DNA from: Paraglaciecola mesophila
GTDB lineage: Bacteria; Pseudomonadota; Gammaproteobacteria; Enterobacterales; Alteromonadaceae
DNA: 64,000 nt
Reading direction: 5' to 3'
Assembly (NCBI RefSeq): GCF_009906955.1
Contig: NZ_CP047656.1
Span: 3,409,001-3,473,000, forward strand
The first letter of the stretch is position 1; each line of letters begins with the position of its first letter. Below, piece by piece: positions 9,514 to 18,724 of the stretch. Under the pieces are notes generated by a model that saw only the letters and a program-made list of their open reading frames with translations, was not told where the DNA came from and did no database searches. A program made the position numbers and the translations under genes.

Positions 9514-9960
9514 ATGTCAAAAACCTTAAAGAAAATTTTGCTGGTGGCCGCTATGGTCACGCTTGTTGGTGGTACTTTCACCGGTATTATGACTTATTCG
9601 AATATCGGCTTTGGCGATGCGTTTGCTCGCCAATGGGCGCTTTCGTTTGTGCAGGCTGTGTGCGTTATTTTCCCTACCAGTGTGGTGGTGATGTGGGTAA
9701 TGCATAAAGTGGTTGAAACGTTATTCGTACGCCTATCAAGTTTACATAAAAACTTGATTTTCGGCTTTGGCATGGCGCTGAGTATGGAAGCCATCATGGC
9801 GCTTAGCACCACCTATCGTAATATTGGCTTAGGCGACCTGCAGCAGTTTAGCCAGGCCTTTCTGGCGAGTTATTTTATGGTGTTACCGGTCGCTTTGGTG
9901 TTTTCACCCATTGTGACCTTGCTATTAAAACCAAAAATGGAAGCGTTTCTGGCAAGCTAA
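9514..9960 (+). CDS. DUF2798-type membrane protein with two internal repeats
   Basis: Small inner-membrane protein of 148 aa of unknown function. It has four hydrophobic segments in two similar halves: each begins with a YxNIGxGD motif (YSNIGFGDAF and YRNIGLGDLQ), followed by a membrane span with a central Pro. This is two DUF2798 units in tandem. ATG 9514 is chosen with GGTGAG upstream; an upstream in-frame start at 9409 would add 35 residues without a homologous segment. It converges on the TolC-like gene and the two stop codons overlap. Confidence 0.75.
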   Translation: MSKTLKKILLVAAMVTLVGGTFTGIMTYSNIGFGDAFARQWALSFVQAVCVIFPTSVVVMWVMHKVVETLFVRLSSLHKNLIFGFGMALSMEAIMALSTTYRNIGLGDLQQFSQAFLASYFMVLPVALVFSPIVTLLLKPKMEAFLAS

Positions 9961-11405
9961 GGCATAGCCCCAAAAAGCGTTTGGTTGGCGTTATTTAACG
10001 CATTGGCGGAAAGGGTTTTTTGAATAAATACGTGGTCGAGTACTGCGTTTATTTTTAAGATTGCCAGTGCTTCGCGAAATACATTGATTCGTGCGGTAAG
10101 GGCTTTTAATTCGGCTTGAAAGGCGTCTGCCTCGCGATTGTTTAGCATAAAGAAGTCGCTTGAGCCGAATTCGAATTGACGTTGCTCTTGCTCAAACAGC
10201 TTGCGGGATAACACGACCTGTTGTTCTTGCATCTTGTGTAACCGTTTAGCGTAAGACAAGTTGACGTGGCGTTCTTGTAATTTGGCATCAATCGACTGTT
10301 GCAGAGCATTAGTTTTCTGCTCAAGGGCATGTATTTCAAACTGTGTTCTGCTCTTTTTAGCTTTGGCTTGTGTGCGTTCAAAAGGCACTGAAAAATAAAG
10401 GCCTATTTTGGCTTCTGTGTCTTGAAGCGATGTTGGGCCTGAACCTATGTCTCGGGCGAGTTTTGCTTCGATGTCGAGTTTAGGGAGTAGGGCAACCTCT
10501 GCTAAGCGCATTTTTTGCTTAAGGACTTGCATTTCGTGGGCTTTAGCGGCTAAAGCAGGGTGATTGGTCAAACCGGTGGTTTGAATGGCTTCACTAAACG
10601 ACAACGGCCAGCTTATTTGCGATGCGCTGTTAGGTTGCAATGCTTGGTCTTGCGGGAGGCGGCTGCCGTGCGTGTAATAGCGCAATTTTTGTAAGTTGCC
10701 TTGTACCTTGCGCTCCGCGGCAAGCAGCGCAGATTGGCGCTCCAATAATCTGGTTTCAAATTCTAATAACTCAATTTCAGCTATATCCCCTTCAGCTACG
10801 CGTGTTTTTATGCCCGCTTGGCGACTAAGGCTGACTGTCACGAGTTGTTCGATTTTTTGGTAATAACTTACGGCTTCTGCCCAGTCTAAGTAGGCTAAGA
10901 TGGCTGAATAATAGAATTCGCTTTGGGCAAGTTTTGCTTCTTCATTCCACATTTTATATTTGAGGCGGGCACTGGCCATGGCGGTGCGTTTTTTATCGGT
11001 TTCTCGGCCCTGTAATAAAGACATTTTCACGCCTACTGAGGCTTCGCCACCAGATAAGGTTTCGTACTCTTGCTCGTATACGGGGAAGTCGCCGTCAGAG
11101 ATGCGGTATTCTGAGAAAATTTCTGCGTTGTAGGCTTCAATCGGTTTAGAAAATTTTTGCGCAGCCTGTAGTCCGTCGTAATATCCGGCCACCCGGGAAA
11201 AGCTATTGTGTTCTAGCTTGGCGTCATAGGCACCATCTGCGTATTGAATATCTGCTTGGTATTGGCCCGTGGTGGCATCAATCGCCAGAATTTCCGGGTG
11301 GTTGTTGGCAACCAATGACAAATAATCGTGCAAGGTGAATGCAGCCGAGGGTTTACAGAGCCCTAAGGTAACAATGAGCAAGCTAGAAATGAGTGCGTGG
11401 CGCAT
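9957..11405 (-). CDS. TolC-like outer membrane efflux protein
   Basis: Outer-membrane channel component of 482 aa. A signal peptide (about residues 1-22, ending SAAFT) is followed by two long alpha-helical, coiled-coil-rich repeats (Gln/Glu/Ala-rich stretches around residues 120-240 and 290-440), as in TolC/OEP proteins. It is the last gene of an ABC-HlyD-OEP operon. Its ATG overlaps the HlyD stop by one base (TAATG), indicating translational coupling. The cargo is unknown. Confidence 0.82.
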   Translation of the reverse strand: MRHALISSLLIVTLGLCKPSAAFTLHDYLSLVANNHPEILAIDATTGQYQADIQYADGAYDAKLEHNSFSRVAGYYDGLQAAQKFSKPIEAYNAEIFSEYRISDGDFPVYEQEYETLSGGEASVGVKMSLLQGRETDKKRTAMASARLKYKMWNEEAKLAQSEFYYSAILAYLDWAEAVSYYQKIEQLVTVSLSRQAGIKTRVAEGDIAEIELLEFETRLLERQSALLAAERKVQGNLQKLRYYTHGSRLPQDQALQPNSASQISWPLSFSEAIQTTGLTNHPALAAKAHEMQVLKQKMRLAEVALLPKLDIEAKLARDIGSGPTSLQDTEAKIGLYFSVPFERTQAKAKKSRTQFEIHALEQKTNALQQSIDAKLQERHVNLSYAKRLHKMQEQQVVLSRKLFEQEQRQFEFGSSDFFMLNNREADAFQAELKALTARINVFREALAILKINAVLDHVFIQKTLSANALNNANQTLFGAMP

Positions 11406-12433
11406 TATGGCGCGCCCTCTTGGGTTTCTTGGGGGCGAACAGGTGGGAAATTATTAAGCTGTCGCCATAACTCGTAGCCAAGCCTGACTTCTTCTAGCAG
11501 TATCCATGCACGAACACGGCTGCCTAGGCGCGCGCTTTCATGTTCTGGCCAGGCAACGGTGGTATTGACGGGGGCAATCCATACGGTGAACATACCAAAC
11601 TGATCTGCAACCGGTTCAACAAACGATACGACGCCTTCAAAGGTGCCAACGGACATACCCGGCCATCCGCTAAATTGAAACGTTGGCCAGCCATCAAACT
11701 GAATACGCACTTTTTTACCTTTGGTTGCAAGGGCAGCATCAAGGCCGCTTATTTTTATACTGATTTGACGCTCTACATTAGCGGGAACAAACCAACCTAA
11801 AATGCTGCCAGCCGTAACATAAGTCGCGCCGCCGCCTGACTGGAGCCTAACGACTGTGCCGTCCATAGGGGCGAATTTAGTGCGTGTTTCTTGACGAGCT
11901 AGACTCATTTTTAAGGTGTCTAGATCCTCTTCTGTTTTCGCGGCTTCGGCTTTGAGTTTTTCTAGGGCGATTTCTACCGATTCCACTTCTTTTTGTGAGA
12001 CTAGGCCTTCTTGAAGAAGCTTTTTTTGTCGTGATAGGTTACTTAATGCATTTTGCACGGACAGCTTATTCGATACATAGCGTTGATTGGCTGCCACTTG
12101 TTGTGAACGCAGTTTTTCCAGCCTGTCGGAATCTACATCGACTAAGGTGACAATGGGCTGTCCTTTCTTAACATGGTCGCCTTCCCTCACATGCCATGTT
12201 TCAATTTGGCCATTGAGCAGTGCCGAGATAGGTTGAATACGATAAAGAGGATCTGGGGAGTTAACCGAGCCGGTACCGTACGCCGTTTGCACCCATGGCG
12301 TAAAGGTGAGCAACAAAACAGCACCAATGACGAGGGTGACGACGAGCCAAATAATGGTTTTGTGGGTTTTGGGGACTTTTAAGCTGTTTAAGGTTTTCAT
12401 GGCGCCCATGAAGTCAGTGTGGGCATTGCTCAT
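11405..12433 (-). CDS. HlyD-family membrane fusion (periplasmic adaptor) protein
   Basis: Adaptor of 342 aa linking an inner-membrane transporter to a TolC-like channel. A short cytoplasmic N-terminus and one transmembrane helix (about residues 26-46) are followed by the first half of a biotinyl-lipoyl domain (GQIETWHVREGDHVKKGQPI, about 74-93), a coiled-coil hairpin (about 100-185), the second lipoyl half (APMDGTVVRL) and a C-terminal beta-barrel region. The start overlaps the end of the ABC gene by 4 bp and the stop overlaps the TolC-like start, so the three are one transcription unit. Confidence 0.87.
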   Translation of the reverse strand: MSNAHTDFMGAMKTLNSLKVPKTHKTIIWLVVTLVIGAVLLLTFTPWVQTAYGTGSVNSPDPLYRIQPISALLNGQIETWHVREGDHVKKGQPIVTLVDVDSDRLEKLRSQQVAANQRYVSNKLSVQNALSNLSRQKKLLQEGLVSQKEVESVEIALEKLKAEAAKTEEDLDTLKMSLARQETRTKFAPMDGTVVRLQSGGGATYVTAGSILGWFVPANVERQISIKISGLDAALATKGKKVRIQFDGWPTFQFSGWPGMSVGTFEGVVSFVEPVADQFGMFTVWIAPVNTTVAWPEHESARLGSRVRAWILLEEVRLGYELWRQLNNFPPVRPQETQEGAP

Positions 12434-14106
12434 GGGCTCATCTCCTGACGTTTAGCGGCGTTGTGTTGGGGTTCTTTATTGCTTTCAAGCACAATCGTGC
12501 CATTGAAAAAGGCCGATGTGGGGGCGTTCGAGAAATACAAAACGGTTAAGTCTGTATCTTGAATCACTCCTAAAATACGCTCGCGTCTGGTGGTAGGTAT
12601 CGCGTCAAAATGTTGATTGATCACCAGTACCTTAGGCTTAGACAACATCACCACCACTAACTTAAGCAATATAAATTCAAGGGGTTGTAACGGTGTTCCT
12701 ACTGGGGATATGGGGGTTTGTAGTTTTTGTGGAAGCGCGCTGACAACCTCAGTCAAACCTACTTTTTCAAGGGTGTTGTTAATATCGCTGGTGGATACAC
12801 CTGGTGCGCACATGTGTATGTATTCTTCGATCGTGCATTCAATAATAAGTGAACGATCTAAAACGAACACCGCTTGGCGTAAGTCGTAAGTGTCGTAATC
12901 GGATAGGTCGTTGCTATCCAGATTTATCCACCCAGATGAGGGTGTTTCATAACGCTTGAGCAAATTGACTATGGTGCGTTGGGTCCAGTTTGATTGCGTC
13001 GATACAAAGTACTTATCGCCTTGGGCGATATTTTTATTGATCAGGCATGACTCATCTTTGCGCCGAATAATGACATTGTTGAAATCTAATGCAGCGCCAG
13101 CTGGGGCAGGTTTGGGGGTTTGTTCTAATGCCTCTTGTGGCATGTTAATGGCGCCACCGATCTTGTCTGCGGTACCGTATAATTCATAATACAGTTTTAA
13201 GTAATGACTGAAGCGAGAGAGTCCTAAAAAGACCGCTGCCATGATCAATTCTGCTGCAACTAATTGGCCAATAGACAATTGCCCGCTTATCACTAACCAT
13301 CCACCCAAGCCAAGCAACGCAGAACTAGCCAGTGCGTAAAGCACTAAAAACATCACCACTTGTTTAAAGGTAAAGGAAAAGTGGCGAGCGTGGTTATCAA
13401 CATATTCTGATACGTAACGCTCGGTTTTCTGACCAGCATAATCGAACTGAGAAGATGACTTTACAAAGTCATTCGCTGACGCCAAGTTGCTTAGCCATTT
13501 TGCTGTTGAGTATTTTGATGCTGACAGATGCACGGCTGATACTTTGGCTTGTGTGGACCACAACCGCCAAATCACATACATAATTAAAATCACGCATAAG
13601 TTAAACGCAAGCAAAAACGGGTGATAAAACGAAACGAGTGTGAAGCCAACAATCATTTGTAATATCAAGGCAATACCGTCAATCATTAAGCTTGGAATAT
13701 TCTTTTGCAAGGTCATTATGTCGAAATAACGATGGGTGATTGAGGTGTTTTGACTGCCTTCAAAATAGCTATGAGGCGCTAATATAGTACGCAGACTCAG
13801 ATCCGCCACTAGGCGGGCATAAATACGCCGTTCGTAATATTCCATGACCCGCATGCGCAGGGCAGCGAAGCAACCGGATAGTAATAAAGTACTAAAAAGC
13901 ACTATCGCGAGGGTGATGACTGCCCGGGTTGACGCGATATTCGCTATGGTGTTGATGAGGGTTTGTACCGCGATGGGGACGGCTAGCGTCAGCAGGCCAA
14001 TAACCACGCTGTATGCGATAACGACCGCAAAAAACGAGCGTTCTGGTTTTAAAAGCGCAAACAATGTTTGACGCAAGTTAACTAGGTCAATATTTTTGGA
14101 GGACAT
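12430..14106 (-). CDS. ABC exporter-like protein with degenerate nucleotide-binding domain
   Basis: Fused ABC exporter half-transporter of 558 aa: six membrane helices (about residues 20-300) and an ATPase-like domain (about 340-545). The domain aligns along its length, but the catalytic motifs are gone. The P-loop region reads STQSNWTQR (369-377, no GKS/T). The signature LSGGQ is replaced by LQPLE (473-477). Walker B reads KVLVINQ (492-498, Asp to Asn and Glu to Gln). The H-loop His is Asn527. The reading frame is intact, so this is not simple decay. It cannot plausibly hydrolyse ATP alone; it may work with another ABC subunit, as a regulated scaffold, or by another energy source. Confidence 0.85.
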   Translation of the reverse strand: MSSKNIDLVNLRQTLFALLKPERSFFAVVIAYSVVIGLLTLAVPIAVQTLINTIANIASTRAVITLAIVLFSTLLLSGCFAALRMRVMEYYERRIYARLVADLSLRTILAPHSYFEGSQNTSITHRYFDIMTLQKNIPSLMIDGIALILQMIVGFTLVSFYHPFLLAFNLCVILIMYVIWRLWSTQAKVSAVHLSASKYSTAKWLSNLASANDFVKSSSQFDYAGQKTERYVSEYVDNHARHFSFTFKQVVMFLVLYALASSALLGLGGWLVISGQLSIGQLVAAELIMAAVFLGLSRFSHYLKLYYELYGTADKIGGAINMPQEALEQTPKPAPAGAALDFNNVIIRRKDESCLINKNIAQGDKYFVSTQSNWTQRTIVNLLKRYETPSSGWINLDSNDLSDYDTYDLRQAVFVLDRSLIIECTIEEYIHMCAPGVSTSDINNTLEKVGLTEVVSALPQKLQTPISPVGTPLQPLEFILLKLVVVMLSKPKVLVINQHFDAIPTTRRERILGVIQDTDLTVLYFSNAPTSAFFNGTIVLESNKEPQHNAAKRQEMSP

Positions 14107-14520
14107 TTTTAGCTCATTTAAGTTAGCGTCAATACACGGTCAATTTCAATGTTGTTAACTTTATAAAAACTGAGCTCACACAGGAAAACTTCACAGTCAC
14201 GGGTGGTTAACACCTATTTGACTACAGATAGCTTACTGATTTATTCGCGAAATTAAAGTGGATTATCGCTGCTTAGCTTATAAAAATGTAACGATTTTAG
14301 CCGTTTGCTGTTACGTAACCGGCAGTGATTTAGTTCAACGCCCAAGTGATTTAAAAAGAGTGGCAAAAAACTACTCTAGTTGGGCAGCCTTCGGTGGCGC
14401 CGCTGTTTCTTGATTTAAGCGTCGCTATGTCGAGATGGTTGGCTCCCTTTCAAATCGTACTCACTTATACACGTGGCATGGTGTAAAGACATATATGGTT
14501 TCTCCAAGCCGCTTTTTTGA

Positions 14521-14549
14521 GAAGAAAGGATCGCCCTCGTCGGGCGACC
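14521..14549 (-). terminator. Possible terminator downstream of the AztD-like gene
   Basis: On the minus strand an approximately 8 bp GC-rich stem (centred on TCGCCC 14531-14536 and GGGCGA 14542-14547) is followed by TTTCTTCT. It lies about 135 bp after the gene's stop, beyond the octamer repeat. Confidence 0.45.
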
Positions 14550-14585
14550 TTGGGTTATTGTGCGGATAGAGAGTGTGCTATTTTT

Positions 14586-14638
14586 CCTTGCCTCCTTGCC
14601 TCCTTGCCTCCTTGCCTCCTTGCCTCCTTGCCTCCTTG
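14586..14638. repeat. Octamer tandem repeat (CCTTGCCT), 6 full copies plus a partial
   Basis: Six perfect copies of CCTTGCCT start at 14586, followed by CCTTG. On the minus strand, the transcribed direction of the gene ending at 14686, it reads AAGGAGGC repeatedly, a serial Shine-Dalgarno-like sequence placed in the 3' untranslated region. It is probably prone to copy-number change. Confidence 0.9.
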
Positions 14639-14685
14639 TCACATTGACTAATGTGTTAAGCAGGCGATGGTCTCTCTATTTACTC

Positions 14686-16068
14686 TTAATGATCGTGGTC
14701 TGATTCGGCAATGCCTAACCAAGAGATATTATCTGGGGCGAAATCGAGTTCGATGTCACCCGTAATGGTCAATGTCTCAAGATCGATTTGCAGTATATGC
14801 TGGGCAATCGGATCTGCAACGTAAACAAAATCACCATTTTGCGCCACTGTCATACTAAACGACATGCCTTCTGGCATAGTGGATACATCTTGCTCGGAAA
14901 TATCGATACTATCGCGCAGCTCCCAGTGCGGATTACCGTCTTCTTCATGGGCTTCAAGCACGTTCAAGAAGCCTTGGCTGTCGAGTATTAAAAACGTATC
15001 ACCCTCATGGGAGAATGCGTAGGATACTGGATTTGCAGGGCTTTCTGGTTGCCATGATAGTGCTTGCATTGTGCCTTGCTCAGGGTTCACATTGAGCAGA
15101 ATTGCCTCACCACCTCCGTGACCTGATGCAACGCCAATCAAGGTTTCACTTTCTTCATGGCCATACAAGGTGCCAATGCGCAAGCCATCTAATATCTCGA
15201 TATTGGCGATTTTTTCTGCTTCATATTCGCCGTCGTGTTCATGGGCAACCAGTACCCCATCGGTACAACCAAATACCACATAGTCTTCGTTCTGAGCTGC
15301 GCCGTGCAAATCTGGGCAGAGTACGTCTAACACTTGTTCTTGCTCATATACATCATCATGCAAATGATAAACGCCAACTTGGTCGGGTAATACCTTTGCA
15401 ACCGAGGTGTTTTCTGCATCATCCCGACGAACCGTAGCGAGTAAATATTCTCCACGAGGTTCTGCAACACCGTGCATATTGATGGTGTAGTCTAGCGTGG
15501 GTAAAGGGTCAGCTTCGCTGCTTATTTGGGTGTCTGTTGCGACCTTGACCGATGCCGGAGTCCCCGCGTCAGCATCGCCATCAAAGAATACCGCCAATTG
15601 ACCACCGTGACTTAAAATATGAGTGGGTCGACTACCTGTGACTTCAAAGTCACTCATAACTGGGCTTTGTTCATAGTCATGTAAATGCGCAGTGTGATCT
15701 TCGCGCCACATGCCGCCGTCAATAAAGCCGACATAGTCTTGCGCTCGACTCGCGATTACCGCAAAACGATAGTCTGCTGATGATGTTAAGGTGTTCGACG
15801 TATGAATTAAAGTGAAGCTGTCTAGTTGGTCGCCGTCGTCTAAATCGAATACAGTGGCGACGTTACTTTCGGCGGATAAAACCGCTAGACGGCCCAGTGA
15901 TTCAATTGTGTATGCATCATCGTCGTGATCATGATCGTCGTCATGGTCATCTTCAGGTACTTCAATAGGATCTTTCTCAATTAACGTGGTTTCTGCGTCG
16001 CCGCAACCGGTTAAAAGTATTGCGCCAATCGCGACAGCAAGCAGATTAAATTTATGTGTATTTGTCAT
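14686..16068 (-). CDS. AztD-like zinc metallochaperone lipoprotein (beta-propeller)
   Basis: Secreted protein of about 460 aa. ATG 16068 is chosen because AAGGAA lies 6 nt upstream and the following residues form a lipoprotein signal with lipobox LLTGC; an upstream in-frame start would add 29 residues before the signal. Immediately after the Cys comes a His/Asp-rich stretch (DDHDDDHDHDDD), and the C-terminus ends ESDHDH. The rest shows repeating beta-propeller-like strands (DYRFAVIASRAQDYVGFIDGG and EDYVVFGCTDGVLVAHEHDG patterns) and resembles AztD zinc chaperones. It is downstream of a zinc TonB receptor by 34 bp. No AztABC transporter is present here, so it may hand zinc to a different importer. 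Confidence 0.7.
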   Translation of the reverse strand: MTNTHKFNLLAVAIGAILLTGCGDAETTLIEKDPIEVPEDDHDDDHDHDDDAYTIESLGRLAVLSAESNVATVFDLDDGDQLDSFTLIHTSNTLTSSADYRFAVIASRAQDYVGFIDGGMWREDHTAHLHDYEQSPVMSDFEVTGSRPTHILSHGGQLAVFFDGDADAGTPASVKVATDTQISSEADPLPTLDYTINMHGVAEPRGEYLLATVRRDDAENTSVAKVLPDQVGVYHLHDDVYEQEQVLDVLCPDLHGAAQNEDYVVFGCTDGVLVAHEHDGEYEAEKIANIEILDGLRIGTLYGHEESETLIGVASGHGGGEAILLNVNPEQGTMQALSWQPESPANPVSYAFSHEGDTFLILDSQGFLNVLEAHEEDGNPHWELRDSIDISEQDVSTMPEGMSFSMTVAQNGDFVYVADPIAQHILQIDLETLTITGDIELDFAPDNISWLGIAESDHDH

Positions 16069-16102
16069 TGTATATTCCTTGTAATGTAAATGAGTGCTTG
16101 AG

Positions 16103-18496
16103 CTAGAAGTTGCCTCTAACGCCAATTGAAATATTGCGTCCCGGGCGTGGTGCAATGTCTTTTAAAAATGAGGTATGTACTCTGGCTTCCGTGTCGGTCA
16201 GGTTGTTGCCTTTCAGGAAAACCGCAATATCTTGGTTGGATACAGGTAGGTCGTAAGACACACTTGCATCAACTAGGGTGTAGCCATCGGTCGCTGTTTC
16301 GTCTGAAGAAACACGATCTTGTTCTTGATAACGAGTGATATCTAGATGCGCGCTTAAATGCGCGGTTTCGTAGCTGAACTGAGTGCCGAAGCGCAGTGGT
16401 GGCGTGCGTGGTAAATCGCCGCCGTCTTTTAAACGAGCGCGAACATAGTCAGAGAATAGCGTTGCTTTGAACGTATCGGTGGCTTGCCAGGCAATTTGTG
16501 CTTCGAAGCCGTGTAAAATGACGTCGTCGGTTTGGAAAATGTAAACCGGTAACTCATCAGTATGTTCGTCTACTTCCGCGCTTTCTTCATGTTCATGCTC
16601 ATGTTCGTGATCGTGGCCACTTTCGGCAAAAAGCCCAGTGGAGGATTGGTAATAGTAATTATCTACTTGGTTGTAGAATGCATTGAATACAAAGCCAATA
16701 TCCCCTTGGGTTTTACGCAAGGTCAAATCGATATTATTAGCGGTTTCTAAATCGATATTTTCCTCGGTTAACCCTATGCTATCGCCATCGTCGTCTAATG
16801 CGAACAACGCACCTACTTCATATGTACCTGTGCCGATATGCGCACCAAATGAAAGCAACTCAGCAGCAGAAGGGGCACGCTCGGAACGTGAAATTGACAG
16901 GCCTAAGTTGTAACCGGGAGTGAAGTCCCACACTAATCCTGCAGACAAACTGACAGGGGTAAACTCATGATCTAGAGCAAATACGCGAGTCAGTTCGCTT
17001 TCTTCTTCATGATCGTGGTCGTGATCATCCTCCTCAGCTTCTTCATCGTGAGCATGCGCCTCAAGCGTTGGTAGTAGTACGTTACTGGCATCAATGGTGA
17101 CACGTTCAATACGCCCACCAAACTGCAATAACACATCGCCAAAATGCTTTTCTTCCATGATGGCTAAGGCAATGGTTTGTGCTTCTGAGGGCGGAGTGAA
17201 GGCTTCTTCTCCTTGGGCTGCTACATCACTGTTTTTATAGTGAAAACTGATGCCACCGTTCCAGTCTGCGATAGGGTTGTGAATAAAGTCGAGTTTGATT
17301 TCATGGGTTTCGTTTTCAAATAAGGTACCAACAGCACCTTCTTCTATTTCAGCGTGTTCATAATCGGTAAATCCCCCGCGTAAATTGATTTTGCTGATCC
17401 ACTTACTATCAATGTTCAATTCACCCAACAGCTGAACGCGGGTCTGTTCTAGGTCTGCATAGACATTTTCGTCTTCGCCGTCACCATGTGAGTGCCCTGG
17501 AATACCGTATTCACGATTAAATTGTTCTACGGCAACGCCAACATATCCTTGGTCGAATAAGTAGCTGGTGCCTAAGGTAATGCCATCAGATTTCTCAGCA
17601 CTGTTTTTTACTACGTGGTCTTGGGGCGCATCAGAGTCGATGTCAGGTGCCACAGGCACTTCATAATCATTTGATTCACGCCAATAACCGTCAGCGTAAA
17701 ATGCGAAAGATTCATAGCCAGTGGTGAGATTAAATGAGCCTAATTTTTTGTCGTCCACCGAGCTGGTTTCAAGTAACCATTCGCCACGTGTCGTGTTGTC
17801 AGTGGGAACACGCCCATCTACCACGTTTACTACACCACCGACTGCACCGCTGCCGTAAAATAAGGTCGCTGGGCCACGCAATACTTCAATCTGTTGGGCG
17901 GTAGATGCTTCACTTGCCACTGAGTGGTCAGGGCCGACTCTTGATACATCACTGACATCTAGCCCGTTTTGTGAAATTAGGACCCTTGGCCCGCTAAGTC
18001 CACGGATGATCGGGGTACTGGCGACTCCACCATGAAAGTTAGATTGCACGCCAGGTAGTTTTTCTAAGCTGTCACCTAGTGTTGAAGCTTGCTGGCGGCG
18101 CAACGTCTCGCCTGTTAGCACACTTACTGGTGAGGCGGATTCCATGACTGACATATGAATTGGTGTGGCATAAACATCGATTACCTCTATAGGCGAGCGT
18201 TGCAAGATAAATTCAATTTGCTTCATACCTTGCGACGGTACCGATATATCCTGGTGCAGATGGGCAAATCCTTGTGAGGAAATATGCAGCTCTTTTTTCC
18301 CCTCAGCTAAATCAGTAAAAGTGAAGCGACCCGCTTGGTCTGTGGTGGTTTCAACACCCACGCCCTCAACTACTACCTTTGCACCTGCGACAGCCAGACC
18401 ATTGTTGTTTACTACCGTTCCTTCAATGGTTTGCGCTAACACGCTGGTGGGTAATAGCACGCTTATTAACGCTGCTAAAGGAGATATCCTGTTCAT
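16103..18496 (-). CDS. TonB-dependent outer membrane receptor, zinc type (ZnuD-like)
   Basis: Outer-membrane gated channel of about 797 aa. ATG 18496 is used, with AGGAAG upstream and a signal peptide ending SVLAQ; an in-frame start at 18529 adds 11 residues. After the signal comes a carboxypeptidase-regulatory-like domain (about residues 25-100), a plug domain (about 110-235, with PIIRGLSGPRV) and a 22-strand-type barrel. Three predicted extracellular loops are rich in His and acidic residues (EAHAHDEEAEEDDHDHDHEE, HDHEHEHEHEE and GHSHGDGED), as in ZnuD-type zinc receptors. Zur-box-like palindromes lie immediately upstream. Confidence 0.88.
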   Translation of the reverse strand: MNRISPLAALISVLLPTSVLAQTIEGTVVNNNGLAVAGAKVVVEGVGVETTTDQAGRFTFTDLAEGKKELHISSQGFAHLHQDISVPSQGMKQIEFILQRSPIEVIDVYATPIHMSVMESASPVSVLTGETLRRQQASTLGDSLEKLPGVQSNFHGGVASTPIIRGLSGPRVLISQNGLDVSDVSRVGPDHSVASEASTAQQIEVLRGPATLFYGSGAVGGVVNVVDGRVPTDNTTRGEWLLETSSVDDKKLGSFNLTTGYESFAFYADGYWRESNDYEVPVAPDIDSDAPQDHVVKNSAEKSDGITLGTSYLFDQGYVGVAVEQFNREYGIPGHSHGDGEDENVYADLEQTRVQLLGELNIDSKWISKINLRGGFTDYEHAEIEEGAVGTLFENETHEIKLDFIHNPIADWNGGISFHYKNSDVAAQGEEAFTPPSEAQTIALAIMEEKHFGDVLLQFGGRIERVTIDASNVLLPTLEAHAHDEEAEEDDHDHDHEEESELTRVFALDHEFTPVSLSAGLVWDFTPGYNLGLSISRSERAPSAAELLSFGAHIGTGTYEVGALFALDDDGDSIGLTEENIDLETANNIDLTLRKTQGDIGFVFNAFYNQVDNYYYQSSTGLFAESGHDHEHEHEHEESAEVDEHTDELPVYIFQTDDVILHGFEAQIAWQATDTFKATLFSDYVRARLKDGGDLPRTPPLRFGTQFSYETAHLSAHLDITRYQEQDRVSSDETATDGYTLVDASVSYDLPVSNQDIAVFLKGNNLTDTEARVHTSFLKDIAPRPGRNISIGVRGNF

Positions 18497-18510
18497 TTTT
18501 GCTTCCTGTG

Positions 18511-18528
18511 TGATGTTATATTGTATCA
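18511..18528. promoter_or_regulatory. Zur-box-like palindrome 1
   Basis: TGATGTTATATTGTATCA is an imperfect palindrome resembling the gammaproteobacterial Zur motif GTTATANTATAAC. It lies 15-32 bp upstream of the TonB receptor start. Confidence 0.6.
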
Positions 18529-18543
18529 TTTATTTAATGTTAT

Positions 18544-18556
18544 GTTATATTGTAAC
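18544..18556. promoter_or_regulatory. Zur-box-like palindrome 2
   Basis: GTTATATTGTAAC differs from the core GTTATANTATAAC at one or two positions. It lies in the divergent region serving the zinc receptor and zrgA, 33 bp from box 1. Confidence 0.65.
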
Positions 18557-18724
18557 CAAATGAAAGGGGAGTGATTCAAATATTAAGCGCCTATGGTAAG
18601 TGCGCTTTAGCAGCACCTTTGGAGACCCAAAGTACATCAGACTACTCTGTGTATAGGCGGTGTGAGTGATGGCTGAGGAACATACAAAGACGAACATAGT
18701 GATAAAAAGAAGGAGTAATAAGTC

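Larger units (their letters stand above)
14107..14685. other. Intergenic region between the ABC operon and the zinc island
   Basis: No convincing gene. It contains the upstream region of the ABC operon, an imperfect hairpin at 14521-14549 and an octamer tandem repeat at 14586-14638. A 75-codon open frame across the octamer is low-complexity and not credible. Confidence 0.7.

Noticed and set aside
12430-14106. Calling the ABC-HlyD-TolC operon an ordinary type I secretion system
   Set aside because: The ATPase motifs are missing and no RTX-type cargo gene is adjacent.
14415-14642. 75-codon frame with repeated Gly-Lys-Glu-Ala-Arg
   Set aside because: It is produced by the octamer microsatellite and has no independent coding support.
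15102-15437. Plus-strand 111-codon frame rich in His and Arg
   Set aside because: It is antisense to the AztD-like gene and arises from its acidic and His codons.
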